DNA from: Candidatus Omnitrophota bacterium
GTDB lineage: Bacteria > Omnitrophota > Gorgyraeia > Zapsychrales > Fredricksoniimonadaceae
Length of the DNA stretch: 52,936 nucleotides
Direction of reading: 5' to 3'
Assembly (NCBI GenBank): GCA_016201795.1
Contig: JACQCF010000002.1
Coordinates: forward strand, 109,122-162,057
Both the position numbers and the translations under genes were made by a program. The stretch's first letter is position 1, and the number at the start of each line of letters is the position of its first letter. Shown piece after piece: positions 1 through 9,522 of the stretch. The notes below the pieces were generated by a model. That model had not been told where the DNA came from and did no database searches. It saw only the letters and a program-made list of their open reading frames with translations.

Positions 1-2
1 TT

Positions 3-1013
3 ATTCTTTGGCTGGATACCGCTAAAGAATACAGAAATTTGTATCCCGGCCGTAAAATTACTTTAATCGTCAATGAGGCATGGCTGGAATTGGCTGAATT
101 GCTGCCGTATTGGGATGAGGTTTGGGGGCTGGATATTAGAAAATTTCGCCGGCACATGTTCTATCGGATGAGTTTTTTACGGCAGGTACGCCGCAAGGGT
201 TTTGAGATAGTTATTCAACCCAGGTTTTCGAGGGAGTTTCTTCTGGAAGACAGTATTGTGTTGTCGTCGTCGGCTAAGCAGCGCATCGGTTTTGCCGGTG
301 ATGGGACCAATTTAAGCCAGGAAGAAAAAGCTTGCAGTGACCGTTGGTATACGCGGTTAGTGCCTAATCCACCATTCTCGTGGGGTGAGCTTAGACGTAA
401 CGCTGAGTTTATCCGCGCCCTTGGTTTAACGTCGTTTAAAGCGGATGTCCCTACTTTGGCTGTTGCACTGGATAAATCCGTTGCCATGCAGGAGAAATAT
501 TACGTGATTTCTCCCGGCGCCGGGAAAGGGTTTCGGCGTTGGCCCTTGGAATATTTTGGCCGTATCGCCGATAAGATTTATGATGCGACGGGTATGAAAG
601 GGATCATTTGCGGGGGGGCGGGAGAAGGGGAGTTGGCGTTGCGCTTATTACATTTATCCAAAGCCCCGTTAATGGATATGACGGGCAAGACATCGCTGAG
701 GGCATTGGCGGGGATTATCCAGCGGGCGAGTTTTGTCCTTAGCAATGAGACCGCGGCTATTCATATCGCGGCTGCGGTAGGGACCAAGGCCATATGTATT
801 CTTGGCGGGGGGCATTTTGGTCGTTTTGTCCCCTATCAAATTGAGGCGGAACATACGCATCCTTTACCAAGACCGGTGTTTCATGAAATGGATTGTTATG
901 GTTGCAATTGGTTTTGTAAATTTTCAGTACGCCCCGGGGATCCTGTTCCCTGTATTGGCAATGTAACGGTAGAACAAGTATGGCAGACCATCAAGGCCGA
1001 GCAATGCGTTTAA
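3..1013 (+). CDS. Glycosyltransferase family 9 (ADP-heptose:LPS heptosyltransferase-like), 5' partial
   Basis: The frame is open to the window edge (…ILWLDTAKEYRN before the listed TTG), so the true start lies upstream and the ORF-track start is artificial. The family transfers heptose or similar sugars to lipid A core or related glycans at the inner face of the inner membrane. Visible GT9 features are an SPGAGKGFRRWP segment (about residue 170 of the visible part), a GGAGEGE stretch and the donor-binding region SNETAAIHIAAAVGTKAICILGG. The C-terminus carries a Cys cluster (CYGCNWFCKF) common in GT9 proteins of this type. It overlaps the next glycosyltransferase by about 10 bases, which suggests co-translation. 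The sugar specificity cannot be read from sequence. Confidence 0.85.
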   Translation: MLWLDTAKEYRNLYPGRKITLIVNEAWLELAELLPYWDEVWGLDIRKFRRHMFYRMSFLRQVRRKGFEIVIQPRFSREFLLEDSIVLSSSAKQRIGFAGDGTNLSQEEKACSDRWYTRLVPNPPFSWGELRRNAEFIRALGLTSFKADVPTLAVALDKSVAMQEKYYVISPGAGKGFRRWPLEYFGRIADKIYDATGMKGIICGGAGEGELALRLLHLSKAPLMDMTGKTSLRALAGIIQRASFVLSNETAAIHIAAAVGTKAICILGGGHFGRFVPYQIEAEHTHPLPRPVFHEMDCYGCNWFCKFSVRPGDPVPCIGNVTVEQVWQTIKAEQCV

Positions 1014-1816
1014 AATTATCTATTGTGACACCGTCTTATAATCAGGCCCGATTTATTACTGAGGCCGTTGAAAGTGTCAGGGATCAGGGGTATCCCGATG
1101 TGGAACATCTTGTTATGGATAATTGCTCAACGGATGCAACCAGTGGTATTTTAAAAGAATATTCTCATTTAAGTTTGGTTTGTGAGCCAGACAGAGGACA
1201 GAGCGATGCTCTCAATAAAGGGTTTAGGATGGCCTCGGGGGATATTGTGGGGTGGCTTAATGCCGATGACAGATATTTACCCGGCTGTTTGAAAGCTGTA
1301 GCGGATTTTTTTACGGCGCATCCTGACTGCGATATTCTTTATGGTAATTATCGTTTAATAGATGAAGGAAGTAAGGTTTTGTGTTACCGTCAGGAACTGC
1401 CATTTGATCTTTTCATGTTAAAATACCTGCATGTGTTGTACATCCCCAGTACAACCACCTTCTTTCGTCGGCGTATATTTGAGGATGGCAATTTTCTGGA
1501 TATTCGTTATCATTATGCCATGGATTATGAATTTTTCCTGAGGCTGGCGTTGAAAGGGTACAGGTTTTCTTATCTGCCGTCTTATTTAGCGGATTTTAGA
1601 ACACATGCAGATAGCAAAAGCCGAAGGCAGACGCTTGTGCAAAAAGAAGAAATGGAAGCTGCGTTGTTGCAATACGACCAACTGCTCGGTAAACTGAATG
1701 GTTCTTTGCGTTTTTGTGTTCGCTTTGGCCTTGAGGGGATAGCTCGTTCTAAAAGGTATGTTCTAAAATTGATCAACGGGGCGTATTTTTATAAAGGGAA
1801 TCATAGTCATGGCTAA
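1004..1816 (+). CDS. Glycosyltransferase family 2
   Basis: A GT-A glycosyltransferase of 270 aa. The N-terminus [14 protein letters not shown] is typical of GT2, followed by DNCSTDAT for nucleotide-sugar binding and WLNADDRY, the DxD-like metal site. I prefer ATG 1004 over the listed 980 because the family usually begins directly at this beta strand and AAGG lies upstream. It overlaps the preceding GT9 gene by 10 bases and the following rmlA by 8. It probably adds one sugar during assembly of the repeat unit on a lipid carrier in the cytoplasm. The acceptor and donor are unknown. Confidence 0.85.
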   Translation: MRLKLSIVTPSYNQARFITEAVESVRDQGYPDVEHLVMDNCSTDATSGILKEYSHLSLVCEPDRGQSDALNKGFRMASGDIVGWLNADDRYLPGCLKAVADFFTAHPDCDILYGNYRLIDEGSKVLCYRQELPFDLFMLKYLHVLYIPSTTTFFRRRIFEDGNFLDIRYHYAMDYEFFLRLALKGYRFSYLPSYLADFRTHADSKSRRQTLVQKEEMEAALLQYDQLLGKLNGSLRFCVRFGLEGIARSKRYVLKLINGAYFYKGNHSHG

Positions 1817-2681
1817 AACCAAAGGTATTATTTTAGCTGGAGGTAAGGCCACCAGGCTTTATCCTATTACCCAGGGGATTTGTAAACAGCTTTTGCCGGT
1901 TTATGATAAGCCGATGATTTATTATCCTTTATCGGTGTTGATGTTAGGAGGGATTAGGGACATTTTGATCATTATCTCGCCCCAGGATGAAGAATCTTTT
2001 AAAAGATGTTTAGGCGACGGCAGCCAGTTAGGCCTCAGGATTGAATACGCTCAGCAGCCGGTCCCTCGTGGGTTAGCAGAGGCCTTGATCATTGGTGAGA
2101 AATTTATTGGCAGCGACCAGATTTGTCTTATTCTAGGGGACAATATTTTTTACGGCCATGACATACAAATTATTCTTCAAAATGCTATGCATGCCCCCGG
2201 TGCGACGGTATTGGCGTACTCAGTTAAAGATCCCGAGCGCTATGGAGTCATTACCTTTGATAAGAATAATAAAGTCATTGCCATAGAGGAAAAACCGAAA
2301 CAACCCAAGTCGCATTGGGCGGTGACGGGACTGTATTTTTTTGACAATAGGGCTGTGTCGATTGCGAAAAGGGTCCGTCCTTCCAAGAGAGGGGAATTAG
2401 AAATCACGGATGTTATCAAAGAATATTTTTTGAAAGGCCAATTGAATGTTTTGAGTCTTGGCCGCGGTTATGCATGGCTGGATACGGGCACTTATGAGTC
2501 TCTGATTGATGCGGCCTTATTCATTAAAACGATTGAGGATCGGCAGGGATTAAAAATTGGTTGTATTGAAGAAATCGCGTATTTAAAAGGTTATATTACC
2601 CGTGAAAAACTCCTGAGCCTCGCCAATGGATTCAAAACGGCTTATGCGGATTATCTTATAAAAATAGCAGGGGAAGGTTAA
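1809..2681 (+). CDS. rmlA: Glucose-1-phosphate thymidylyltransferase
   Basis: Makes dTDP-glucose from dTTP and glucose-1-phosphate, the first step of dTDP-rhamnose or other dTDP-deoxysugar synthesis. The 290 aa length is normal for the family. The N-terminal signature [16 protein letters not shown], the segment [17 protein letters not shown] and the [10 protein letters not shown] motif are diagnostic of RmlA rather than GalU. ATG 1809 overlaps the previous stop by 8 bases. rmlB follows with no gap, so the pair feeds one nucleotide sugar into the surrounding glycosyltransferases. RmlC and RmlD are not in the window, so the end product (rhamnose or another dTDP-sugar) is unresolved. Confidence 0.95.
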   Translation: MAKTKGIILAGGKATRLYPITQGICKQLLPVYDKPMIYYPLSVLMLGGIRDILIIISPQDEESFKRCLGDGSQLGLRIEYAQQPVPRGLAEALIIGEKFIGSDQICLILGDNIFYGHDIQIILQNAMHAPGATVLAYSVKDPERYGVITFDKNNKVIAIEEKPKQPKSHWAVTGLYFFDNRAVSIAKRVRPSKRGELEITDVIKEYFLKGQLNVLSLGRGYAWLDTGTYESLIDAALFIKTIEDRQGLKIGCIEEIAYLKGYITREKLLSLANGFKTAYADYLIKIAGEG

Positions 2682-3695
2682 ATGGTGAAAAGATCGTCTT
2701 TTAAGATCTTGGTAACGGGCGGGGCTGGATTTATCGGCAGTGAATTCGTGCGTCAGGCCGTGGCCTTAGGGTATCCGGTTGTGGTGGTGGATAAATTGAC
2801 CTATGCCGGTGACTTAGCGCGTTTAAAAACGCTTAAAGGAAGATTTACGTTTTATAAGGCGGATATTGTTCATCAGCGGCGGGTCTCGGATATTTTTAGA
2901 CGGGAACGTCCCTTGGCCGTCGTCCATTTTGCCGCGGAAAGCCATGTGGACCGCAGCATTCTCAATGATGCGGAGTTTGTCAGGACCAATATCTCCGGGA
3001 CCCAGAGTCTGTTAACTATTTCTCGTCAGGTGGGCATAGAAAAATTTGTTCATATTTCGACCGATGAGGTCTATGGGGCTATTGTCCGGGGGAAATTTAA
3101 AGAAGATTTTCCCCTGGGCTCGAATTCACCGTATTCTTCCAGCAAGGGCGCGGCGGATTTATTGGTCAAGGCTTATGCCCATACGTTTAAGTTTCCGGCC
3201 ATGATTGTCAGGCCATCTAATAATTATGGCGCATGGCAATATCCGGAGAAATTTATGCCGGTGATTATTTATAAAGCTATCAAACATGAAAAAATTCCGG
3301 TTTATGCCAAGGGACTCAATGTCCGGGAATGGCTTCATATTTCCGATTGCGTACGGGCCGTACTGAAGGTTTTAGAGCGCGGTCGGGTGGGGGAAACTTA
3401 TAATATAGGTTCCGGGGATGAGTGTAAGAATATTGAATTGGTAAAGATTATCCTCAATATTTTGGGTCGTTCTAAAGATTTAATTACGTTTGTCGAGGAT
3501 AGGCCAGGGCATGATTGGCGTTATGCCCTGGATTCCAAAAAAATCCGAGAAGAATTGTCTTGGGAGCCTCAGATTGCCTTCGAGCAAGGCATTGCTGATA
3601 CCGTTGTCTGGTATCGTGAAAATTTAAAATGGTTACAGAACAAGGTTAAATTCTTGGAAAGTTATTGGCAAAGGGTCTATCGTCCATGCAACTAA
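2682..3695 (+). CDS. rmlB: dTDP-glucose 4,6-dehydratase
   Basis: A short-chain dehydrogenase-fold enzyme that converts dTDP-glucose to dTDP-4-keto-6-deoxyglucose using bound NAD. The Rossmann motif GGAGFIGS is at residues 13-20. HFAAESHVDRSI, STDEVYG (catalytic Asp-Glu of the dehydratase) and the YSSSK Tyr/Lys pair are all present. At 337 aa it has the family length. It starts one base after the rmlA stop, with AAGG upstream as ribosome site. The following polymerase-like gene starts inside its last codons. Confidence 0.95.
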   Translation: MVKRSSFKILVTGGAGFIGSEFVRQAVALGYPVVVVDKLTYAGDLARLKTLKGRFTFYKADIVHQRRVSDIFRRERPLAVVHFAAESHVDRSILNDAEFVRTNISGTQSLLTISRQVGIEKFVHISTDEVYGAIVRGKFKEDFPLGSNSPYSSSKGAADLLVKAYAHTFKFPAMIVRPSNNYGAWQYPEKFMPVIIYKAIKHEKIPVYAKGLNVREWLHISDCVRAVLKVLERGRVGETYNIGSGDECKNIELVKIILNILGRSKDLITFVEDRPGHDWRYALDSKKIREELSWEPQIAFEQGIADTVVWYRENLKWLQNKVKFLESYWQRVYRPCN

Positions 3696-5149
3696 CGCAA
3701 AGCACAAAAAATAAGATATGTAGTACCCTGGTCTTTGTTCCAGTCGGTATGGTTTCTTTGGGGTATGTGCTTTTAAAAAGGGACTTTGCGAAAATTTATG
3801 TGGATTTGTCATTTTTAGATTTTCCTGTTTTTATAGGTGAAGTCCTTTTGTTGTCGTACGTTTTGCTTCTTGCTTTGCGCTGGAGCAGGCAGCCGCCTTT
3901 GCACAACCGTTTTTATATGTTCGTGTTGGTTTATTTTATATGGGTAGCGGTCAAAATCGTCATAGGATACAGGACTTGGGGACCGCTGGCGTTACGTCAT
4001 GCCGCGCTTTTTTATTACCCTTTCTTTTTTTTAGTCGGGTATATTTTTTTCAACCGCGATGCGTTCACAAAGCCGGTGATTTTATCGCTTTTTTCCGTCA
4101 TCATTGGTATTTTTTTATACGGGCATTATGACATTTACTGGACGTTCACGCTTGCCTCTCTGGGATTAATTTTGATCCTGGGGGTTAAAGCAAAGAAATG
4201 GATCGTCCCGATGGTGCTGATTTTGGTTTTGGCTACCCCGTATGTATTTTTGTTTAAGACAGCCCGGATGATGTTTGTCGCCAACACGGCCTCTCTGCTA
4301 TTTTTAATAGGGAGCCTTTGGTATTTGTTAGAGACCAAACGCTATGTCAAGATAATAACCGTTGTTATTTTGATGGTTGGTCTATCAATTGGATTTTATA
4401 AATTTTTTGTGCTTAGAGAGTCTGGCCGGATTTTTGTTTCTCCATCTCAGGTTGTCAGCCAATTTATAGCTATAGACAAAGATGTTCAGCAGAAAAGAAA
4501 AAATTTTCAAATACAGTCTCAGAGGGTCGGCCTTTATCATCCTGAGGCGTATGCTGCCAGAAATTATTATTATTACAATAAGGGATTCAAGCAAAGCAAA
4601 GAGCGTGGCCTGGAGAGCGCCAAGAAACTTTTAATGAAAGGTAAGGTTGTTAAAGGAGTTGTTATGACAAAAGAGATGTCTATCCAGTGGGAATCCATCG
4701 AGAATATTCTTTTCCGTTTATTTATTTGGCGTGATATGTTTGAAGATTGGAAGGCAACCAAACCATTAATGGGGGTTGATTTTGGAAAACCTTTTCGTTC
4801 AGTGAGTTTAGAAGTAGAAGGTTGGGCGGTATCAGAATGGGGCCGCGATGGATGGATAGAGCCGCATAATTCCTTTTTGAATATGATGTATCGTGGGGGC
4901 ATGGTGGGGGCGGCGGTCGTCGTTGTCATTTGGACGGCGCTGATTAGGCTGATGATATTCGCTTTTAGACAGCGCGCCTGGGTGTTAATTCTTTTGTCTG
5001 CTATTTTATTAAATTGGCTGGTAGCGGCTAATTTCTTATTAATCCTTGAATTTCCCTATACGGCCATTCCTCTTTGGACTTTGGCGGGAATGACATGGGC
5101 TTATGCCTATAGGGATTATAGAGAAGGTTCTCATGAAATTAAAAGGTAA
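3686..5149 (+). CDS. O-antigen polymerase/ligase-like membrane protein
   Basis: A 487 aa hydrophobic protein with many predicted membrane spans (for example VFVPVGMVSLGYVLL, FFLVGYIFF, IFLYGHYDIYW). Between about residues 250 and 390 lies a large soluble loop, followed by further spans. The segment EPHNSFLNMMYRGGMVG resembles the conserved H-N-S element of the Wzy/WaaL (O-antigen ligase) family, which supports a polymerase or ligase acting on lipid-linked glycans at the periplasmic side. I chose ATG 3686 over the listed TTG 3665. Placement between sugar-nucleotide genes fits. Polymerase versus ligase cannot be decided. Confidence 0.75.
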   Translation: MQLTQSTKNKICSTLVFVPVGMVSLGYVLLKRDFAKIYVDLSFLDFPVFIGEVLLLSYVLLLALRWSRQPPLHNRFYMFVLVYFIWVAVKIVIGYRTWGPLALRHAALFYYPFFFLVGYIFFNRDAFTKPVILSLFSVIIGIFLYGHYDIYWTFTLASLGLILILGVKAKKWIVPMVLILVLATPYVFLFKTARMMFVANTASLLFLIGSLWYLLETKRYVKIITVVILMVGLSIGFYKFFVLRESGRIFVSPSQVVSQFIAIDKDVQQKRKNFQIQSQRVGLYHPEAYAARNYYYYNKGFKQSKERGLESAKKLLMKGKVVKGVVMTKEMSIQWESIENILFRLFIWRDMFEDWKATKPLMGVDFGKPFRSVSLEVEGWAVSEWGRDGWIEPHNSFLNMMYRGGMVGAAVVVVIWTALIRLMIFAFRQRAWVLILLSAILLNWLVAANFLLILEFPYTAIPLWTLAGMTWAYAYRDYREGSHEIKR

Positions 5150-6125
5150 AAAAATATTAATTACAGGTGCCGACGGGTTTATCGGTAGCCATCTGACCGA
5201 ACGTTGTATTGCCGCAGGCGCTTCGGTGCGGGCGTTTGTGTATTATAACTCATTTAATCAGTGGGGCTGGCTGGATACTGTCCCCAAAAAGATATTAGAT
5301 AAACATGAAGTATTTGCCGGGGATATCAGGGATTTTGGCTGTGTCTTGGAGGCTTGCCAGGATATAGATATAGTGTTTCATCTAGCAGCGCTGATTAGCA
5401 TTCCTTATAGTTATAGGGCGCCGGACAGTTTTGTGGCCACCAATATTACTGGCACGATGAATGTTTTGCAGGCGGCCAGGATACTTGGCGTCAAAAAGGT
5501 TGTTCATACGTCAACCAGTGAGGTGTACGGAACAGCGCAATATGTTCCCATTGATGAAAATCATCCCATTAACCCGCAATCCCCTTATGCCGCCACCAAA
5601 TCCGCGGCGGATAGTTTGGCTGTTTCTTTTTATCGTTCTTTTGATTTGCCGGTGACGGTGTTAAGACCTTTTAATACATTTGGTCCCCGGCAGTCGGCGC
5701 GCGCGGTGATCCCGACGATTATTTCTCAGATTTTGGCTGGTTGCAAGGTCATTAAATTGGGGAATGTGGAATCGATACGCGATCTTAATTATATCGGCAA
5801 TACCATCGATGCTTTTATCCATCTTGCACAGACGGATAAAGGCTTGGGTCAAGTGTTCAATACCGGCAGCGGCGTGGAGGTATCTGTAGGGGAAGTTGCT
5901 GCAATCATACAGAAGATTTTGGGCGTGCGTGTAAAAATTGAGATGGATAAACAACGCATACGCCCGGTCAAGAGCGAGGTGGAAAAGCTTGTGTGTAGCT
6001 GCGTGAAATTAAACAACTTGACCGGATGGCAGCCAGAAATTTCCTTGGAGCAAGGCCTGCGCCGGACATGCGCGTGGATAAAGAAGCATATGAACCATTA
6101 CAAAACGGATATTTACAATGTTTAA
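5133..6125 (+). CDS. NAD-dependent epimerase/dehydratase, LegB-like
   Basis: An extended SDR of 330 aa with GADGFIGSHL near the N-terminus, TSTSEVYGTAQY and the YAATK Tyr/Lys pair. RAFVYYNSFNQWGWLD and FNTFGPRQSARAVIPTII closely match what I recall of the LegB-type nucleotide-sugar 4,6-dehydratase group, which acts in nonulosonate-like or amino-sugar pathways. The exact substrate is not determined. ATG 5133 has GAGAAGG upstream and is preferred over 5103. It overlaps the preceding polymerase-like gene by 17 bases and the following nucleotidyltransferase by 8. The coupling to a nucleotidyltransferase suggests that the two build one activated sugar. Confidence 0.8.
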   Translation: MKLKGKKILITGADGFIGSHLTERCIAAGASVRAFVYYNSFNQWGWLDTVPKKILDKHEVFAGDIRDFGCVLEACQDIDIVFHLAALISIPYSYRAPDSFVATNITGTMNVLQAARILGVKKVVHTSTSEVYGTAQYVPIDENHPINPQSPYAATKSAADSLAVSFYRSFDLPVTVLRPFNTFGPRQSARAVIPTIISQILAGCKVIKLGNVESIRDLNYIGNTIDAFIHLAQTDKGLGQVFNTGSGVEVSVGEVAAIIQKILGVRVKIEMDKQRIRPVKSEVEKLVCSCVKLNNLTGWQPEISLEQGLRRTCAWIKKHMNHYKTDIYNV

Positions 6126-6849
6126 AGCCCAGGTTGTGATTCTAGCCGGTGGCCAGGGATCCCGTCTTAGGCCATACACGACAGTCTTACCCAAACCCCT
6201 TTTACCTTTAGGTGAGATGCCTATTTTGGAGATCCTCATCCGTCAGCTCAAATATTATGGGTTGACACATATTCTGATATCGACCGGTTATCTCGCCGAG
6301 TTAATCGAGGCCTATTTCGGCAATGGGGATAAATGGGGCGTTCATATCCGTTATGTGCGTGAAGGTGAGCCTTTAGGAACAGCCGGCGCTCTTAAGTTGG
6401 CCACGCACACCAAGAACAATTTTTTGGTGCTTAATGGTGATGTCTTCACAGATATGGACTTCGCGGCATTTTTAAAATGGCACATCCGTCAGAAAGCTAT
6501 GGCCAGTATCGTCATCAAAGAGCGTAAAATAAAAGGCGATTTCGGCGTCGTTGAGGTGGGGACGAACCATGAATTAAAGACTTATCATGAGAAACCCGAA
6601 CATAAATCTTTTTTGAGTATAGGGGTCAATGCTTTAAATGTCCGTGTCAAAAGTTTTATAAAAGCCGGCGAACACATCGGTATGCCTGATTTGATGCTGC
6701 GCCTGAAATCAAAAATACAAAAAGTGTGTTGTTATAAGATGCGAGGTACATGGTTGGATCTGGGACGGTTTGAGGATTTAGAACGCGCGCAGGATCTTTT
6801 CGCGCGCCATAAAAAGAAATTCATTCCGGGGGACAAGAGGCGTGTATGA
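6118..6849 (+). CDS. Sugar-phosphate nucleotidyltransferase (GMP/NTP-transferase domain)
   Basis: A 243 aa NTP-transferase with the signature VVILAGGQGSRLRPYT, then LPKPLLPLGEMPILE and LVLNGDVFTD for metal and nucleotide binding. GTAGALK is the usual sugar-phosphate loop. It lacks the C-terminal left-handed beta-helix of ManC/GlmU-type proteins, so it is a minimal catalytic domain like those seen beside LegB-type or mannose/heptose-1-phosphate pathways. It overlaps the next gene by ATGA. The nucleotide and sugar are not predictable here. Confidence 0.85.
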   Translation: MFKAQVVILAGGQGSRLRPYTTVLPKPLLPLGEMPILEILIRQLKYYGLTHILISTGYLAELIEAYFGNGDKWGVHIRYVREGEPLGTAGALKLATHTKNNFLVLNGDVFTDMDFAAFLKWHIRQKAMASIVIKERKIKGDFGVVEVGTNHELKTYHEKPEHKSFLSIGVNALNVRVKSFIKAGEHIGMPDLMLRLKSKIQKVCCYKMRGTWLDLGRFEDLERAQDLFARHKKKFIPGDKRRV

Positions 6850-8018
6850 AAATTCTCGTTGGCCATAATTATTATCAGCAAGCTGGCGGGGAGGATATGC
6901 TTTTTCATTCCCAGACCAGGATGTTGAAAGATTTTGGCCACGAGGTTTGTCTTTATGAACGCCATAATGATGAAATAAGACCGAATATTTTTTCCAGGAC
7001 TCGTCATGCAATGTCTTTGCGTTGGTCACAGCGGTCGTATGACGAAATACGTTGGCTGATCCGTACCTTTAAACCCCGTATTGCACATTTTCATAATACT
7101 TTTTTCGTCATGACGCCGTCTGTTTTCTATGCTTGTAAGGACGAAGGCGTTCCCGTTGTTGTCAGCCTTCATAATTATCGTTTGATGTGTATCAACGGGC
7201 TTTTCTTCAGGGATAATAAGCCCTGTGAAGATTGTTTGCATGGATCCAGAAACGCGGGGATCAGGTACAGGTGTTACCACGGTTCGTTTTTGTTTTCAGC
7301 GGCTATGACTGATATGATCAGCCACCATTGGGCCAGGCAAACATGGACCAAGGGCATTGATCGCCTCATCGTGGCGACTGAATTCTCCCGTCAAAAACAT
7401 ATTCAAGCGGGAATTCCTGAGGGGAAGGTCGCTGTGTTGCCGCATTTTGTCGAGCAACCGGCGGAAAATTTTGGTGAGCAAAGCAGAGGGAAGTACGCCC
7501 TTTATGCAGGTAGGTTGAGTGAAGAAAAAGGCGTGGATGTTTTACTGCGAGCTTGGAAAAGTATAAAGGAAATGCCATTGTATATCGTTGGTACTGGCCC
7601 GCAGCGAGCGGCGATGGAAGAATATATCAAAAGCGAAGGGTTAAGCAATGTCAAGATGTTCGGGTTTTTAGACAGGCAAGAGTATTTAAAGATCCTTGCC
7701 GGCGCCCGGTTTTTAATTGTGCCGTGTTTAAGTTATGACAATTTTCCGATGGTGGTAGTAGAGGCGTATTCTTATGGAGTGCCTGTGTTGGCAAGCCGGT
7801 TGGGTACTTTGGAGGCAAGCGTGGAGGATGGGGTAAGCGGACTTTTGTTTTCTGCCGGCGATATCCAGGATCTCGCCCATAAGGCGAGGATAATCATCAG
7901 TGATGAACAACGCCATAGGCAATTATGTTTGAATGCCCGCAGGGCCTATGAATCAAAATACACAGCCCAGTGTCACCATCAGGGACTAATAAATATTTAT
8001 GAGGAGGCAGCTCATTGA
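6846..8018 (+). CDS. Glycosyltransferase family 4
   Basis: A GT-B glycosyltransferase of 390 aa. The N-terminal Rossmann half starts MKILVGHNYYQQAGGED. The C-terminal half has YAGRLSEEKGVDVLLRAW and the donor-site EX7E-like region VVEAYSYGVPVLASRLG. A Cys-rich insertion (CEDCLHG followed by RYRCYHGS) is common in a GT4 subgroup from surface polysaccharide loci and may bind metal. The ATGA overlap with the preceding nucleotidyltransferase points to translational coupling. It most likely transfers a hexose or deoxyhexose within the repeat unit. Confidence 0.88.
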   Translation: MKILVGHNYYQQAGGEDMLFHSQTRMLKDFGHEVCLYERHNDEIRPNIFSRTRHAMSLRWSQRSYDEIRWLIRTFKPRIAHFHNTFFVMTPSVFYACKDEGVPVVVSLHNYRLMCINGLFFRDNKPCEDCLHGSRNAGIRYRCYHGSFLFSAAMTDMISHHWARQTWTKGIDRLIVATEFSRQKHIQAGIPEGKVAVLPHFVEQPAENFGEQSRGKYALYAGRLSEEKGVDVLLRAWKSIKEMPLYIVGTGPQRAAMEEYIKSEGLSNVKMFGFLDRQEYLKILAGARFLIVPCLSYDNFPMVVVEAYSYGVPVLASRLGTLEASVEDGVSGLLFSAGDIQDLAHKARIIISDEQRHRQLCLNARRAYESKYTAQCHHQGLINIYEEAAH

Positions 8019-9514
8019 TGAACCTAATGACGGGGTACGGTAATCAGCGGATCTCTTGGCCGCTATTATTTTTTTTGTGCTATGCCTTAGTTATCTTGGG
8101 CGTGACGGTGTACTTGCAACCGGGCTGGGGTTTTATGGATGATGCGCATGGCCTTGATAATGCCCAAGATTTCTGGTCGGGGAAGAGGTCTTTGTCTGCG
8201 ATGATTGCCGGTGATATACATAGCTTCGGCCGTTTCAGGCCTTTGTATTATCTATGGGTTGTGTGCGCCTATGCCATTAAAGCTCCGGTTATGATTTACT
8301 TGTTCGTGACCGTCATCGGATTCGGCGCCTTATTGGCGTGGGGCAGGATCATCACGCATATTTTTCCTGATGCCGGACAGGATATTTTTACGCGATATGT
8401 TTATCCGCTTGTCTTTTTTGCCTTCACTCCGTTTTGGAATATTTTCATGTACGTTTCTGTTCAGGAAAAATTTGTTTATCTTTTTGGGACGGCGGCTATT
8501 TATGTTTTGCTGCAGGCTTACCGCAAGGAAAGTCTGAGGGGTGTTTTTTTATCACTAGGGTTGGTTATTTTGGCCATGGCCGGCAAAGAAATAGGTTTGG
8601 CTTTGATAGCATCTTTTTTTGTTTTTGCCGTTGCTGATTGGTGGCTGATAGGTCTTGCGCCGCGCTTATCCCGTTGGATGGCAGCGATCAGTGGTACTGT
8701 ATTGATTGGCTATATTTTTTTGATCCGCTTGATCTTAGGAGGTTATACGGCCGGCTATAAAGACAAGATGAATGTGGTCTCCATGGTCAAAGCGGCATTG
8801 GCCGCACCATTGATGATCAAAGGGATCTTTTGTGTTGCGCTGGTCACCATTGCTGCTTATTTCATTTTGAGTAGGACACGGCGGGCCGCAGGGGTGAAGC
8901 CTTATTTTTTAATCATGCCATTGTTTGTGTTGGCCTATATGGTCATTTTGTTGCCGTGGCGTTTTGCCAATTATCTGTTGGCACCGTTGGCTCCATTTCT
9001 AGGAGTATCTGTTTATTTATTTTTTGTTTTTGTCTGCAGTATTCATCCCAAGGTGGCGGCGGCATCACGCTTTTTGGTCATCGTTCTTACGGTGATTATT
9101 TTGATCAATGTGATCATACCGCGCATCAGTAAAATGGCGGACAAACGTAAGATTGTTGCGGCCCTGGTCGATTTACGTCAAGTGCATCCGAGAGCAAAGT
9201 TTTTCTACCCGCCACCCATGATGGAAACATTTGAGGCACTGAGGTATTTCAGCGGGGCCGATATTGTTTATGCTGGTAAGATGGAAGGAGGGATGTTGGC
9301 TAAGTGCGTCTCATCATGTTATTTGTTAATTAACGATGAAGCAGCGCCGATGGAATTAGAGTCCGTCGTTGCCTCTCAAGGTATGTATACTAACGGCACC
9401 TGGGCTATTTATCATATGGATCGACAAGAGGGCGCTCACGCTGTATTCAAACCGGATTTTGTTGGAAACCATTTTTATTATTTAATAAGCCGGCCTAAAG
9501 CCTTTGTTTATTAA
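8018..9514 (+). CDS. Multi-spanning membrane protein of unknown function (glycosyltransferase-like)
   Basis: A 498 aa protein with around ten hydrophobic spans and a soluble C-terminal tail of about 130 aa. The early GWGFMDDAHGLDNAQDF loop and GRFRPLYYLW lie just after the first span. A DD-containing first periplasmic loop is typical of GT-C type lipid-phosphosugar-dependent transferases, which makes that an attractive but unproved reading. ATG 8018 lies 10 bases after a GAGGAGG ribosome site and overlaps the previous stop as TGATG. A DPM/Alg5-like GT2, which would make the polyprenyl-phosphate sugar donor, follows directly and supports the GT-C idea. Confidence 0.6.
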   Translation: MNLMTGYGNQRISWPLLFFLCYALVILGVTVYLQPGWGFMDDAHGLDNAQDFWSGKRSLSAMIAGDIHSFGRFRPLYYLWVVCAYAIKAPVMIYLFVTVIGFGALLAWGRIITHIFPDAGQDIFTRYVYPLVFFAFTPFWNIFMYVSVQEKFVYLFGTAAIYVLLQAYRKESLRGVFLSLGLVILAMAGKEIGLALIASFFVFAVADWWLIGLAPRLSRWMAAISGTVLIGYIFLIRLILGGYTAGYKDKMNVVSMVKAALAAPLMIKGIFCVALVTIAAYFILSRTRRAAGVKPYFLIMPLFVLAYMVILLPWRFANYLLAPLAPFLGVSVYLFFVFVCSIHPKVAAASRFLVIVLTVIILINVIIPRISKMADKRKIVAALVDLRQVHPRAKFFYPPPMMETFEALRYFSGADIVYAGKMEGGMLAKCVSSCYLLINDEAAPMELESVVASQGMYTNGTWAIYHMDRQEGAHAVFKPDFVGNHFYYLISRPKAFVY

Positions 9515-9522
9515 TAGCGACT

